This document shows, piece by piece, positions 34,581-41,629 of a DNA stretch of 64,000 bases. Numbering within the stretch: position 1 is the first letter of the stretch; every line of letters starts with the position of its first letter. Source of the DNA: Pantanalinema sp. GBBB05 (GTDB taxonomy: Bacteria; Cyanobacteriota; Cyanobacteriia; Leptolyngbyales; Leptolyngbyaceae); contig VRZD01000006.1 in assembly GCA_016743235.1 (NCBI GenBank), positions 62,001-126,000 of the forward strand. Direction: 5' to 3'. The notes beneath the pieces were generated by a model, which saw only the letters and a program-made list of their open reading frames with translations, was not told where the DNA came from and did no database searches. A program made the position numbers and the translations under genes.

Positions 34581-35681
34581 TCAGGTTTGAACCGCAAATT
34601 CCTCTGGATCGATATCCCAATTCATCCAGCTAATCGCCTCTTTAGCAGACATACTATCTGGAGGAACGCGGGCGACATGAATAAATCCTGTACTAGGACA
34701 GGTCATTTTGAGTAGTAAGATGGGTTCGTCCTCATCTTCGACATCGATTTCTAGCAAACGATACTCTTGCCAGGCATCCAGTTCAGTGACCTCCAATTCC
34801 TGACAGATGCGATCATAACCAATCCCTTGAATTAATACCCGGCGTAGTTCTGCATTGGGTTCCTGTAGCAACCAGTGCGATCGCCATTGTTGAGGATGCA
34901 CCCTGCCATATGGCTCTGGCAATCGGACTCCGGTGTAGGCGTAGACACTAAATCCATCCGCAAACTGAATGGCAGGATGCCCTTCTGCATGAAGTTGGTT
35001 TTCGGCATCAAAGGATAAGTGAATCGGTAGCTCGCAGACAAGACATAACTTTTCGTAGGGAAACAGCCAACCACAATGCTGCAAGAGTGATAGGAATGCG
35101 GTTCCCTTTGGGCGATCGTGGGTACAGTTCAGCACGGAAATGGCAAAGTCCATCCACATACTGTTAAACAAGGGAGGTTCTCGCCGCAAACAAGTCGAAA
35201 GCAATGCTCTCATTTCAGGTTGAAGTGCTAGTTGTTCCCACAGTTGGGGTTCATAATGGCGAGCTTGAGTTTGAGATCCTGCTAACTGGATTTGTACTTG
35301 CCCCGATAGCTGTTGATTCAGTTGTTTCCATAGATGGCTATGGAGTTGTTCATCTAGTAGCCGATTAACTGGCAAACCAAACGTTTGATGCAGTTCCCGT
35401 AAGCGTTGTTCTTGGGAGTAGCTATCAACCAACCAGCTCGTCTCTCGACTTAATCTGCGTTTCAGCAGATGATTAAGCGTTGTAGGAACTGCATGGGGAC
35501 TATCACAAAAGACAATTTCTGGATTGGGTTGATTGATCGCGTGATAGGCAGCCTTCACGGCTTCCTGAGCTAATTCGCGATCGAGAGGTTGGGTCGATAG
35601 GGCGATCGCTTGCCATTTTGCCCAATACTCAGGAATCAAAGCAGCCTGTTCTGGAGTCAGTTTCTTAATCAGGTGTGTCAT
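34581..35681 (-). CDS. DUF6745-domain protein
   Basis: A 366-residue protein without signal peptide or membrane helix. It opens MTHLIKKLTPEQAALIPEYWAKW, has an internal aromatic-rich region (CGWLFPYEKLCLVCE), and ends with KMTCPSTGFIHVARVPP and EAISWMNWDIDPEEF. This C-terminal pattern matches the DUF6745 family as I recall it; the function is unknown. The 99-residue histidine-rich protein is encoded just upstream on the same strand, an association that I recall seeing elsewhere. A 12-bp hairpin lies in the 89-base gap between them. Confidence 0.8.
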   Translation of the reverse strand: MTHLIKKLTPEQAALIPEYWAKWQAIALSTQPLDRELAQEAVKAAYHAINQPNPEIVFCDSPHAVPTTLNHLLKRRLSRETSWLVDSYSQEQRLRELHQTFGLPVNRLLDEQLHSHLWKQLNQQLSGQVQIQLAGSQTQARHYEPQLWEQLALQPEMRALLSTCLRREPPLFNSMWMDFAISVLNCTHDRPKGTAFLSLLQHCGWLFPYEKLCLVCELPIHLSFDAENQLHAEGHPAIQFADGFSVYAYTGVRLPEPYGRVHPQQWRSHWLLQEPNAELRRVLIQGIGYDRICQELEVTELDAWQEYRLLEIDVEDEDEPILLLKMTCPSTGFIHVARVPPDSMSAKEAISWMNWDIDPEEFAVQT

Positions 35682-35710
35682 GGAGATAGTGGCTGAGAAT
35701 CATCTACTAT

Positions 35711-35748
35711 CACCTGTAGAGATTAAGCTAATCCTCTCTCTACAGGTG
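35711..35748 (-). promoter_or_regulatory. 12-bp intercistronic hairpin
   Basis: CACCTGTAGAGA and TCTCTACAGGTG are perfectly complementary with a 14-base loop. It lies between the 99-residue gene and the DUF6745 gene, 30 bases before the latter's ATG. No T run follows on the minus strand, so a processing or attenuation site is more likely than full termination. Confidence 0.5.
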
Positions 35749-35770
35749 CTTCCGCTCGTCAATTCATGGC

Positions 35771-36070
35771 TTAATCTTCTACATAGCCCCACTCCCCAGG
35801 TTCGTATTGCCGCTGAATTCGCACCATCCAAGCACCTTGCGGAATTTGAATTGACTTATGTTCTTCATGGGTGAGAGTTGCTGTATCTGAATCAACCATC
35901 AAATACATCACACCATCCTGTTCTCGTAGTTCTGCACTGCCCTCACTAATTCGGTGACGATGCCCGGTTACCTCTCCTTCAGCTAGGGTTAGATGAGGGA
36001 TTAATTGCCCCGTTGCACGGTTGGCTGGAATAGGCATTAGAATCACATCACCTTGACGCATTGGTTGCAT
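35771..36070 (-). CDS. Small histidine-rich protein, unknown function
   Basis: A 99-residue protein starting MQPMRQGDVILMPIP, with AAGGAG well placed before the ATG at 36070. It carries conserved-looking motifs GEVTGHRHRI (about 33-42) and LTHEEHKSIQIPQGAWMVR (about 66-84). The clustered His and Glu residues could bind a metal, as in cupin-like or chaperonin-10-like beta folds; this is inference from spacing. It lies 17 bases after the upstream coiled-coil gene and is followed by the DUF6745 gene. Confidence 0.85.
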   Translation of the reverse strand: MQPMRQGDVILMPIPANRATGQLIPHLTLAEGEVTGHRHRISEGSAELREQDGVMYLMVDSDTATLTHEEHKSIQIPQGAWMVRIQRQYEPGEWGYVED

Positions 36071-36087
36071 AACTAATCTCCTTAGTG

Positions 36088-37164
36088 TTACTTGTTCTTT
36101 GCCTGAGCTTTCGCTTGTTCTAAAGCGATTTCTTTCAGCACTTGAGCGGAACTCACATTGGCAGAGCCTTCAATTGCTTTGACTGCCAAATCTTGAACCT
36201 GTTTTAAGGCGGCATCCAGTTGTTGAGCCAGGTGTTGAATCCGGGATTCCTGATGCTGGATAGTATCCAATAATGACTGGATGCGAAGTTGATAGGTATG
36301 TTTCTGTCCTTCAATCTCTTTTGCGACTAAATCTGCCTTAATCTTGGCTTGATGTTGAGCAATTCCTTTGCCCTCTTCCTTGGCTCGTTTAATTGCCGCT
36401 TCCAACTCTTTAGGATGGGCTTCTACCTTGGCTTTCAGTTCAGCAAACTGAATTTCCCGATCCGCGATCGCTTTTTCCCGTTCTGCCCATTGTTTCGTTT
36501 GAGCTTGCTGTAATTCTTCCAGTTCTTGATACAGCCGATTCTGTTCTTGCTCAAACTGATCCGTAGATAATTGACGTTGTAACGTTAAGTCATAAATGTA
36601 TTCTTTACCTTCCCGCTGTTGTGTTTTATGGGTAGTTTCATTGCGATCTTTCAGCGATCGGCGATGGTCTTCTTGAGTTTTTGCCCAGACTTTTTTGGCT
36701 TGGGTGAATTCCTGTTCCAAGGTATCCCGTTGTTGGTTTAACTCCTCATTAAAAGCCTTGAAACTATCTCCATACTGTTGAATTAGAGTATCCAAGCTAT
36801 CATCGCGGATTTGCAGTTGATGCAGGGTTTCTAATTGCTCAACTTCTACTGCTACCGCCTGTCGGACTTCCTGAAGTTGCAGGGCTTCCCGAGTGAGTTT
36901 TTCGGATAAATCACTAATGGCTCCCCCGAATTTTAGTTGTAACTGAGTTAACTCATCAATAATTGACTCCATCTTCGGTTGATTCGTTACGGTTGCAGTT
37001 GCCATAGTGGTGACATCAGGGGTGTTTTTAGCACTCGCCTTAGATTCAGCCTGTTTTGCCGCCTGGAATTGCGCTTCCAATTCCTTTTTTTCTTTCCATA
37101 AATCGTTAAAAGCGGTGAGAATTTCAGCTTTGGTATTCTTCTCGCTGGGTCGTTTGACAGCCAT
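36088..37164 (-). CDS. Coiled-coil protein, paralogue B of a pair
   Basis: A 358-residue, almost wholly helical protein rich in Gln, Glu, Lys and Ala. The N-terminus NTKAEILTAFNDLWKEKKEL matches the opening of the upstream gene (SKAKLLEAFQQLLVERRNIE). The clearest shared block is WAEREKAIADREIQFAEL, then EAAIKRAKEEGKG and KIKADLVAKE, at about 225-280. No membrane helix, signal or enzyme motif is present. A scaffold or filament-forming role is the natural guess. It lies 37 bases after paralogue A. Confidence 0.85.
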   Translation of the reverse strand: MAVKRPSEKNTKAEILTAFNDLWKEKKELEAQFQAAKQAESKASAKNTPDVTTMATATVTNQPKMESIIDELTQLQLKFGGAISDLSEKLTREALQLQEVRQAVAVEVEQLETLHQLQIRDDSLDTLIQQYGDSFKAFNEELNQQRDTLEQEFTQAKKVWAKTQEDHRRSLKDRNETTHKTQQREGKEYIYDLTLQRQLSTDQFEQEQNRLYQELEELQQAQTKQWAEREKAIADREIQFAELKAKVEAHPKELEAAIKRAKEEGKGIAQHQAKIKADLVAKEIEGQKHTYQLRIQSLLDTIQHQESRIQHLAQQLDAALKQVQDLAVKAIEGSANVSSAQVLKEIALEQAKAQAKNK

Positions 37165-37201
37165 AAGTTAGTCCTAAGTTGCGAAGGGGTTGCTAAACTA
37201 T

Positions 37202-38194
37202 CTAAGCGGCACTGCGATGAGTAGAAGTTTCAAAAGCCCGCATCGCCAATTCCTGAGCCTGGTGCATCACAGTTTGCAGTTGAGTAGAAATTTCGGTAAT
37301 CTGTGCCGTTTGTTGATGAACTTTGGCTTCCAACGCTTGAATTTGTAGTTCGTACCCTTGCTTGGTTGATTCCCATTCTTTTTCCAGCAAATCCGCTTTG
37401 ACTTTTGCATCCTGGTGAACATCACGAATTCCTTCTTCTCTGGCTTTCTTAACGGCTTCTTCCTGCTCGGTTGGCAATGCTGCCACGCGCTGCTGATACT
37501 CTGCCAACAACGTTTGCTGACTTGCCAAGATCCGTTCCCGTTCCGCCCATTCTTTGGCTTTGGTTTGCTCAGCCTCTGCCAATTGTCGTTCCACCTGCCG
37601 TTGCTTGGCTTCGTATTCATCGATCGCCAATTTTCGCGCGCGCTCGGTGTCATAGTGGTAGTCTGCGGCTTGACGGGTGCGTTCCTGCTGGAGTAGTGAC
37701 TGATGCTCAAGTTGAATCGCCTCAAACTCTTCCTGTTCTTGCTGCCAGGACTTCTGGGTGTCGGTAATCTCTTTTTCAAGTTGTTCCCGATCGCTCTCTG
37801 CTTGATGTTGGAGCGCATCGAGTTTTTCTTGGTGTTCTTGGGTCAGAATATGAAGGGCATCTGCCACAATCCGAACTTTTCGTAGTGTATCTAGATATTG
37901 GGTTTCAACTGCGATCGCCCGTTGTAATTCATCTAGTTTAGAATTCTCAGTTGAAAGCTTAGTAGATAGCTCATTAATTACCTGACTACACTCTAATCGT
38001 AAGTCAGCTAAGCCCCGAACAATACTATCTGCGGTGTATTGAGATACTGTGACTAGAATTTGCTGGTCTTCGAGTTGGCGGGCTTCATCTGCCTTTGTTG
38101 CCACCTTCGATTCAATGTTTCGGCGTTCTACCAAGAGTTGTTGAAAGGCTTCCAGTAGCTTGGCTTTACTATCCTTCACGGCAACCTGGATCAT
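37202..38194 (-). CDS. Coiled-coil protein, paralogue A of a pair
   Basis: A 330-residue helical protein, first in the four-gene cluster. It shows the N-terminal motif SKAKLLEAFQQLLVERRNIE, a middle coiled coil (about 90-220) and the block WAERERILASQQTLLAEY, then EAVKKAREEGI and KVKADLLEKE. These line up with paralogue B, so the two arose by duplication and may form a heteromeric coiled coil. The start is ATG at 38194. No known family name is recalled with certainty. Confidence 0.85.
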   Translation of the reverse strand: MIQVAVKDSKAKLLEAFQQLLVERRNIESKVATKADEARQLEDQQILVTVSQYTADSIVRGLADLRLECSQVINELSTKLSTENSKLDELQRAIAVETQYLDTLRKVRIVADALHILTQEHQEKLDALQHQAESDREQLEKEITDTQKSWQQEQEEFEAIQLEHQSLLQQERTRQAADYHYDTERARKLAIDEYEAKQRQVERQLAEAEQTKAKEWAERERILASQQTLLAEYQQRVAALPTEQEEAVKKAREEGIRDVHQDAKVKADLLEKEWESTKQGYELQIQALEAKVHQQTAQITEISTQLQTVMHQAQELAMRAFETSTHRSAA

Positions 38195-38237
38195 GCAGAT
38201 TCCTCACTGTTAGTGCAAGCTTCAGTTCATACGTACT

Positions 38238-38266
38238 ATACTAACATCCATGAAATGAAAATGCAA
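38238..38266 (-). promoter_or_regulatory. Possible sigma-70-type promoter of the coiled-coil cluster
   Basis: On the minus strand TTGCAT and TAGTAT are spaced by 17 bases, 44 bases before the ATG of paralogue A. The match to consensus is only moderate. Confidence 0.3.
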
Positions 38267-38489
38267 TATAAATCAGCTAAATTTGCAAACTGTAGTTGTC
38301 GCTATGTGGGGTAAGTGGTGAAGCAAAGCTGGTTTGGCTCAGAAATCAGGAATCCCCCAGCCAGGCGTTGTATTTGGGTGGGGGTCACTCCGTATGTTAA
38401 AACTGGTTTGATCTGAATGGCAGAGGATTAACTTGATTCACCTGAACCCTGCCAGCTTGCAGAAGTCATATTTCCCATCGTTAATTATC

Positions 38490-39194
38490 ATGACGAGAAG
38501 CCAAACAATGAGAAAGCACAGCCTCCTAACCACTTTCACTCATGTGTCTCTGGGTTTATTACTGCTGGTCGGCATTACCACTCCAACTCTAGTTCCTCTC
38601 TTCTCCCCAGAAACCGCGATCGCCCAACCGGCGAAAAAGAAGAAAGTCGCGATCGTGGATTTTGACTTTGCCAATACGGGTGACTCCAGCTATTGGTATG
38701 CCTACCGGGGTGGTGGTGCCTCTAGAGGGATTAGCGAAATTCTGATCAACAAACTAGTGAATGATGGGACATTTGTGGTCACTTCTCGCAGTGCTTTAGA
38801 GAACTATATGAAAGACAATGGTATTAGCGGCAGTATTGACGAAGCGACTGCGGTTAAAATCGGTAAAGCTCTGGGCGTTGATGCTGTCATTGTTGGCTCA
38901 GTGACTCGCTTTAATGTGGAACGTAAGCGAGCGGGTGGCAGCTTTTTAGGCATTGGTGGCAGTTCTGAAAAGACAAAAGCTGTAGTTCAAGTGACGGCTC
39001 GGGCGATCGATACAGATAGTCAAAGTATCATTGCGGCAATGGAAGGACTAGGAGAAGCCGAAACCAATAGCGCCAGTGGTTCAATTCTAGGTGTGAGCGG
39101 TGGTGGTGGTGGTAGCGATACAGATGAGATTCTCAGTAAAGCGGCTGATGATGCTGTTACCAAAGTTGTCAGCCAAATGAAAACAAAGTTGTAA
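38490..39194 (+). CDS. CsgG/HfaB-family exported protein
   Basis: About 234 residues from the ATG at 38490; an ATG at 38508 (MRKHSLLTTFTH) would give a tidier signal peptide, ending near AIAQPA. The mature part KKKKVAIVDFDFANTG, then SRGISEILINKLVNDGTFVVTSRSAL (in parts) and ALGVDAVIVGSVTRFNVE, matches the CsgG fold, as does the terminal AADDAVTKVVSQM. There is no lipobox Cys, unlike true CsgG, so a curli-type secretion pore is not assured. Many cyanobacteria carry such soluble CsgG-like proteins of unknown role. It converges on the next gene with a five-base gap. Confidence 0.88.
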   Translation: MTRSQTMRKHSLLTTFTHVSLGLLLLVGITTPTLVPLFSPETAIAQPAKKKKVAIVDFDFANTGDSSYWYAYRGGGASRGISEILINKLVNDGTFVVTSRSALENYMKDNGISGSIDEATAVKIGKALGVDAVIVGSVTRFNVERKRAGGSFLGIGGSSEKTKAVVQVTARAIDTDSQSIIAAMEGLGEAETNSASGSILGVSGGGGGSDTDEILSKAADDAVTKVVSQMKTKL

Positions 39195-39199
39195 ATGTT

Positions 39200-39832
39200 C
39201 TAGCCTGAATCTGTCATTGGTGAGTTAATTGTCAACGATAATGGATTGCTATACCAAGCTAACCATCCTTGACCTAACCCTAATGAACTGAAGGGACTAT
39301 CATTTGTAACTTCCAAATGACTGCTGATTAAATGCCAGTTCAGTGTTCCCTGTCCCGTAAACATACAAAATTGAGCCTGTATTTGACTCATAATCGGTGC
39401 CGCGATCGGCAAGCGAATTCCAGGTAAGCGAGGATGCCCCTGGAGTGAGCAGAGGTGGCGATCGCCCTGCCTGACCTGGACTGATAGCTGATTGTCATGC
39501 TGCCAGGTAAACTGTGCCATCTCTTTCGGCAATCCCCATAGTTCTCGACCACCCTGGACTGAACGTGGGTCATCCACATAAATATGAGAAATCCAGGCTC
39601 CCCATTGGTGACCGTGGTAAACTAGCCCACTGACTACAATTAATTCGTTGTACTCTAGGCTAGAGCCTGGACTATAGGTTGCAATATACACACTCCCTAA
39701 GGTTTTTCCTGGAAATAGCGGCACGATGCTAAGCGCCGCTGGAATCGTAGGTCGAACGCGATCGATATCTAGCCAATGCAGAGTTTGTATGGCGTAGCCT
39801 TGCAGATGCCAGGGAGCTGCAGGATAATGCAT
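39200..39832 (-). CDS. Acetoacetate decarboxylase family protein
   Basis: A 210-residue protein with the acetoacetate decarboxylase-like fold: YPAAPWHLQGYAIQTLHWLD at the start, YNELIVVSGLV near 75, and GGRELWGLPKEMAQF near 113-127, whose Lys aligns with the Schiff-base Lys of the family. Cyanobacterial members are of unknown substrate, so decarboxylase activity is not implied. It has no operon partner. Confidence 0.85.
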   Translation of the reverse strand: MHYPAAPWHLQGYAIQTLHWLDIDRVRPTIPAALSIVPLFPGKTLGSVYIATYSPGSSLEYNELIVVSGLVYHGHQWGAWISHIYVDDPRSVQGGRELWGLPKEMAQFTWQHDNQLSVQVRQGDRHLCSLQGHPRLPGIRLPIAAPIMSQIQAQFCMFTGQGTLNWHLISSHLEVTNDSPFSSLGLGQGWLAWYSNPLSLTINSPMTDSG

Positions 39833-39932
39833 GGCACAGTGTTGCGATCAGCAGCTATACGATAACACTATCCCATTCAGCTGGATTCTTGCTTGAGAAA
39901 GAGGTTGAATCAGTGACCTAGCCAATGAAAAG

Positions 39933-39965
39933 AGCCTGTAACCCTCTAACTGAAGGTTACAGGCT
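39933..39965 (-). terminator. Rho-independent terminator after the DUF1400 gene
   Basis: AGCCTGTAACC and GGTTACAGGCT form a perfect 11-bp stem with an 11-base loop. On the minus strand it is followed by CTTTTC. It lies 32 bases past the stop of the DUF1400 gene. Confidence 0.85.
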
Positions 39966-39997
39966 AATGAGTGTTGCCCTGATTTCATCCAAGTGGC

Positions 39998-40747
39998 TTA
40001 TGGCGCAGTTTTCTGGGTAGAACTGGAACAACTGAGGGATTTCAGAAAAGCATCTGTTTCCGCAAAACCTGTTGTCGCTTGGCTGCTTTCCGTAGGACTG
40101 AGTGAGCTTTGATTCTGCCCTTCGCAATCACAAATGAAGCCTCCGAGGAATTCCTTGGCCCCTTCGATAATCGGTTCTAGGCGGGTTCTCACATCCCCAA
40201 TCACTCGGGTAACCTGACGCGCTACCTTTGCCAGCCTGACCCCATCCAGGTAAACTTCTGACGTCGGATAATTCTCTAGAAATTCCAGTAAGCTGAGGCG
40301 ATTATCGGGAGCCGCAGATAGCACAAATGCCGATCGCAAGGCCTGAATATTGGCTACTCGTTCCGGCGAATGAATCAGTTTACCCAAATGAAACAGGGCA
40401 AATTCGCCAGGTAGGGAATTGAGCGATTTATCGAGGAACTGTAAACTCACCCCCAGATCTTTAGTCAAAACAGTCCGCATTGCCTCTGGACTGACTTTAG
40501 CCAGCCGCAAATAAGCTTGGAGTGATGACGGTGCGACACCCGTATCCGCCAGGGTTTGTAGGTCACTAATCGAGATCGATCGGGCAAAGGGACCGTAAGT
40601 CAAAACAAATTGCTCTGCTGCTGTCACCGGCTTCGCTGTGCCTAAACAAGCCCCGGCCCCTAATACCAGAGCCGCGCTGATCCCGATGGCTTTAGCGATC
40701 CTTTGACTGCGTCGATCATCAAGAGATCCAGAAGATAGCGTCATCAT
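39998..40747 (-). CDS. Stand-alone DUF1400 protein, exported (second of tandem pair)
   Basis: About 249 residues from the ATG at 40747 (ATGATG), chosen because AGGAAGG lies eight to nine bases upstream and the longer frame would overlap the preceding gene. A signal peptide ends near VTAAEQF. The DUF1400 domain follows: FVLTYGPFARSISISDLQTLADTG, LGVSLQFLDKSLNSLPGEFALFHLGKLI and SLLEFLENYPTSEVYLD (read in parts). It stops before any alpha/beta hydrolase fold; the domain is usually fused to one. A CDC motif (FICDCEGQN) lies near the end. It probably shares a transcript with the neighbouring DUF1400 gene. Confidence 0.85.
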   Translation of the reverse strand: MMTLSSGSLDDRRSQRIAKAIGISAALVLGAGACLGTAKPVTAAEQFVLTYGPFARSISISDLQTLADTGVAPSSLQAYLRLAKVSPEAMRTVLTKDLGVSLQFLDKSLNSLPGEFALFHLGKLIHSPERVANIQALRSAFVLSAAPDNRLSLLEFLENYPTSEVYLDGVRLAKVARQVTRVIGDVRTRLEPIIEGAKEFLGGFICDCEGQNQSSLSPTESSQATTGFAETDAFLKSLSCSSSTQKTAP

Positions 40748-40760
40748 CAATAGTGCCTTC

Positions 40761-41396
40761 CTATCTGTTGTTAGCATTCTTGCAGTCACAGATATAGTTT
40801 TGTAGAAACTCTTTTGCCACTTCCAACGCTGGCTGGATCCGTTCTACAAACGTGCTGACATCGGTGTAGACCCGCTCCAAGCTAGTCAAATCAACCCGAA
40901 TGTCGTTAATGGGAAACTTTTCGACAATCTCTAACAGAGAAAAGGCATTGTCATCTTGATACGCCGAAAGCAGCGTGTTGCGGATCAGCTCAATCTCATC
41001 GCCTGCATTAGAGGTATTGATGAGCTTTTCCAGTTGAATCAAGACAAATTCGCCAGTGGAACTTTTTAGGGTTTTCTCAACAAAGGATGGGCTGATCCGG
41101 ATTTGCTTGGTTAATAGCTCCCGAATCACTTGCTGAATCCGAGGATATTTCTGGAACAGTTCTTGTAAATCTCCACTGACTTCGCCAGTATTCGCAAAGT
41201 TAGCGATCGATGAGATTGGTACAGTCGCTTGGATATCCTGGTAGGTCAGAATAATCCGATCGGCGGCATGGGCACTGGTGCCCAATAGCACACTAGCACT
41301 CGCACCAATTAAACAGCTACGGAGCCAGCGTTTGAGGCGAGATGGCTGGGGATTAGAGGCTACGGTAAGCTGTGTTGATTGAGACGCAAAAGACAT
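40761..41396 (-). CDS. Stand-alone DUF1400 protein, exported (first of tandem pair)
   Basis: A 211-residue protein with a strong GGAGG before its ATG. The signal peptide ends at SAHAADR. DUF1400 pattern: RIILTYQDIQATVPISSIANFANTG, ISPSFVEKTLKSSTGEFVLIQL and FSLLEIVEKFPINDIRVDL (in parts). It ends with YICDCKNANN, matching the CDC motif of the downstream gene, and also has no hydrolase domain. The next gene begins 13 bases after its stop. Confidence 0.85.
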   Translation of the reverse strand: MSFASQSTQLTVASNPQPSRLKRWLRSCLIGASASVLLGTSAHAADRIILTYQDIQATVPISSIANFANTGEVSGDLQELFQKYPRIQQVIRELLTKQIRISPSFVEKTLKSSTGEFVLIQLEKLINTSNAGDEIELIRNTLLSAYQDDNAFSLLEIVEKFPINDIRVDLTSLERVYTDVSTFVERIQPALEVAKEFLQNYICDCKNANNR

Positions 41397-41629
41397 AATT
41401 CAACTCCTCCCTGTCACACGATTAAATTCTCGTAGAAACAATCGCAGTCGCTATTGAGCGGTAATTCGCACTGGTTCTTGTATCCCTTATATCGCTGAAT
41501 GTGTCAAGCTAACGCGTCATTATGTTAAGCAAAGGTTCAAGTTCGGCATTGTGCCCCTTTGTGCTTTGCCCCCCGTCAAGACTACCTGACCGCTTGTCTT
41601 AAATTAGATAATTAGTCTAATTGTAAGAC

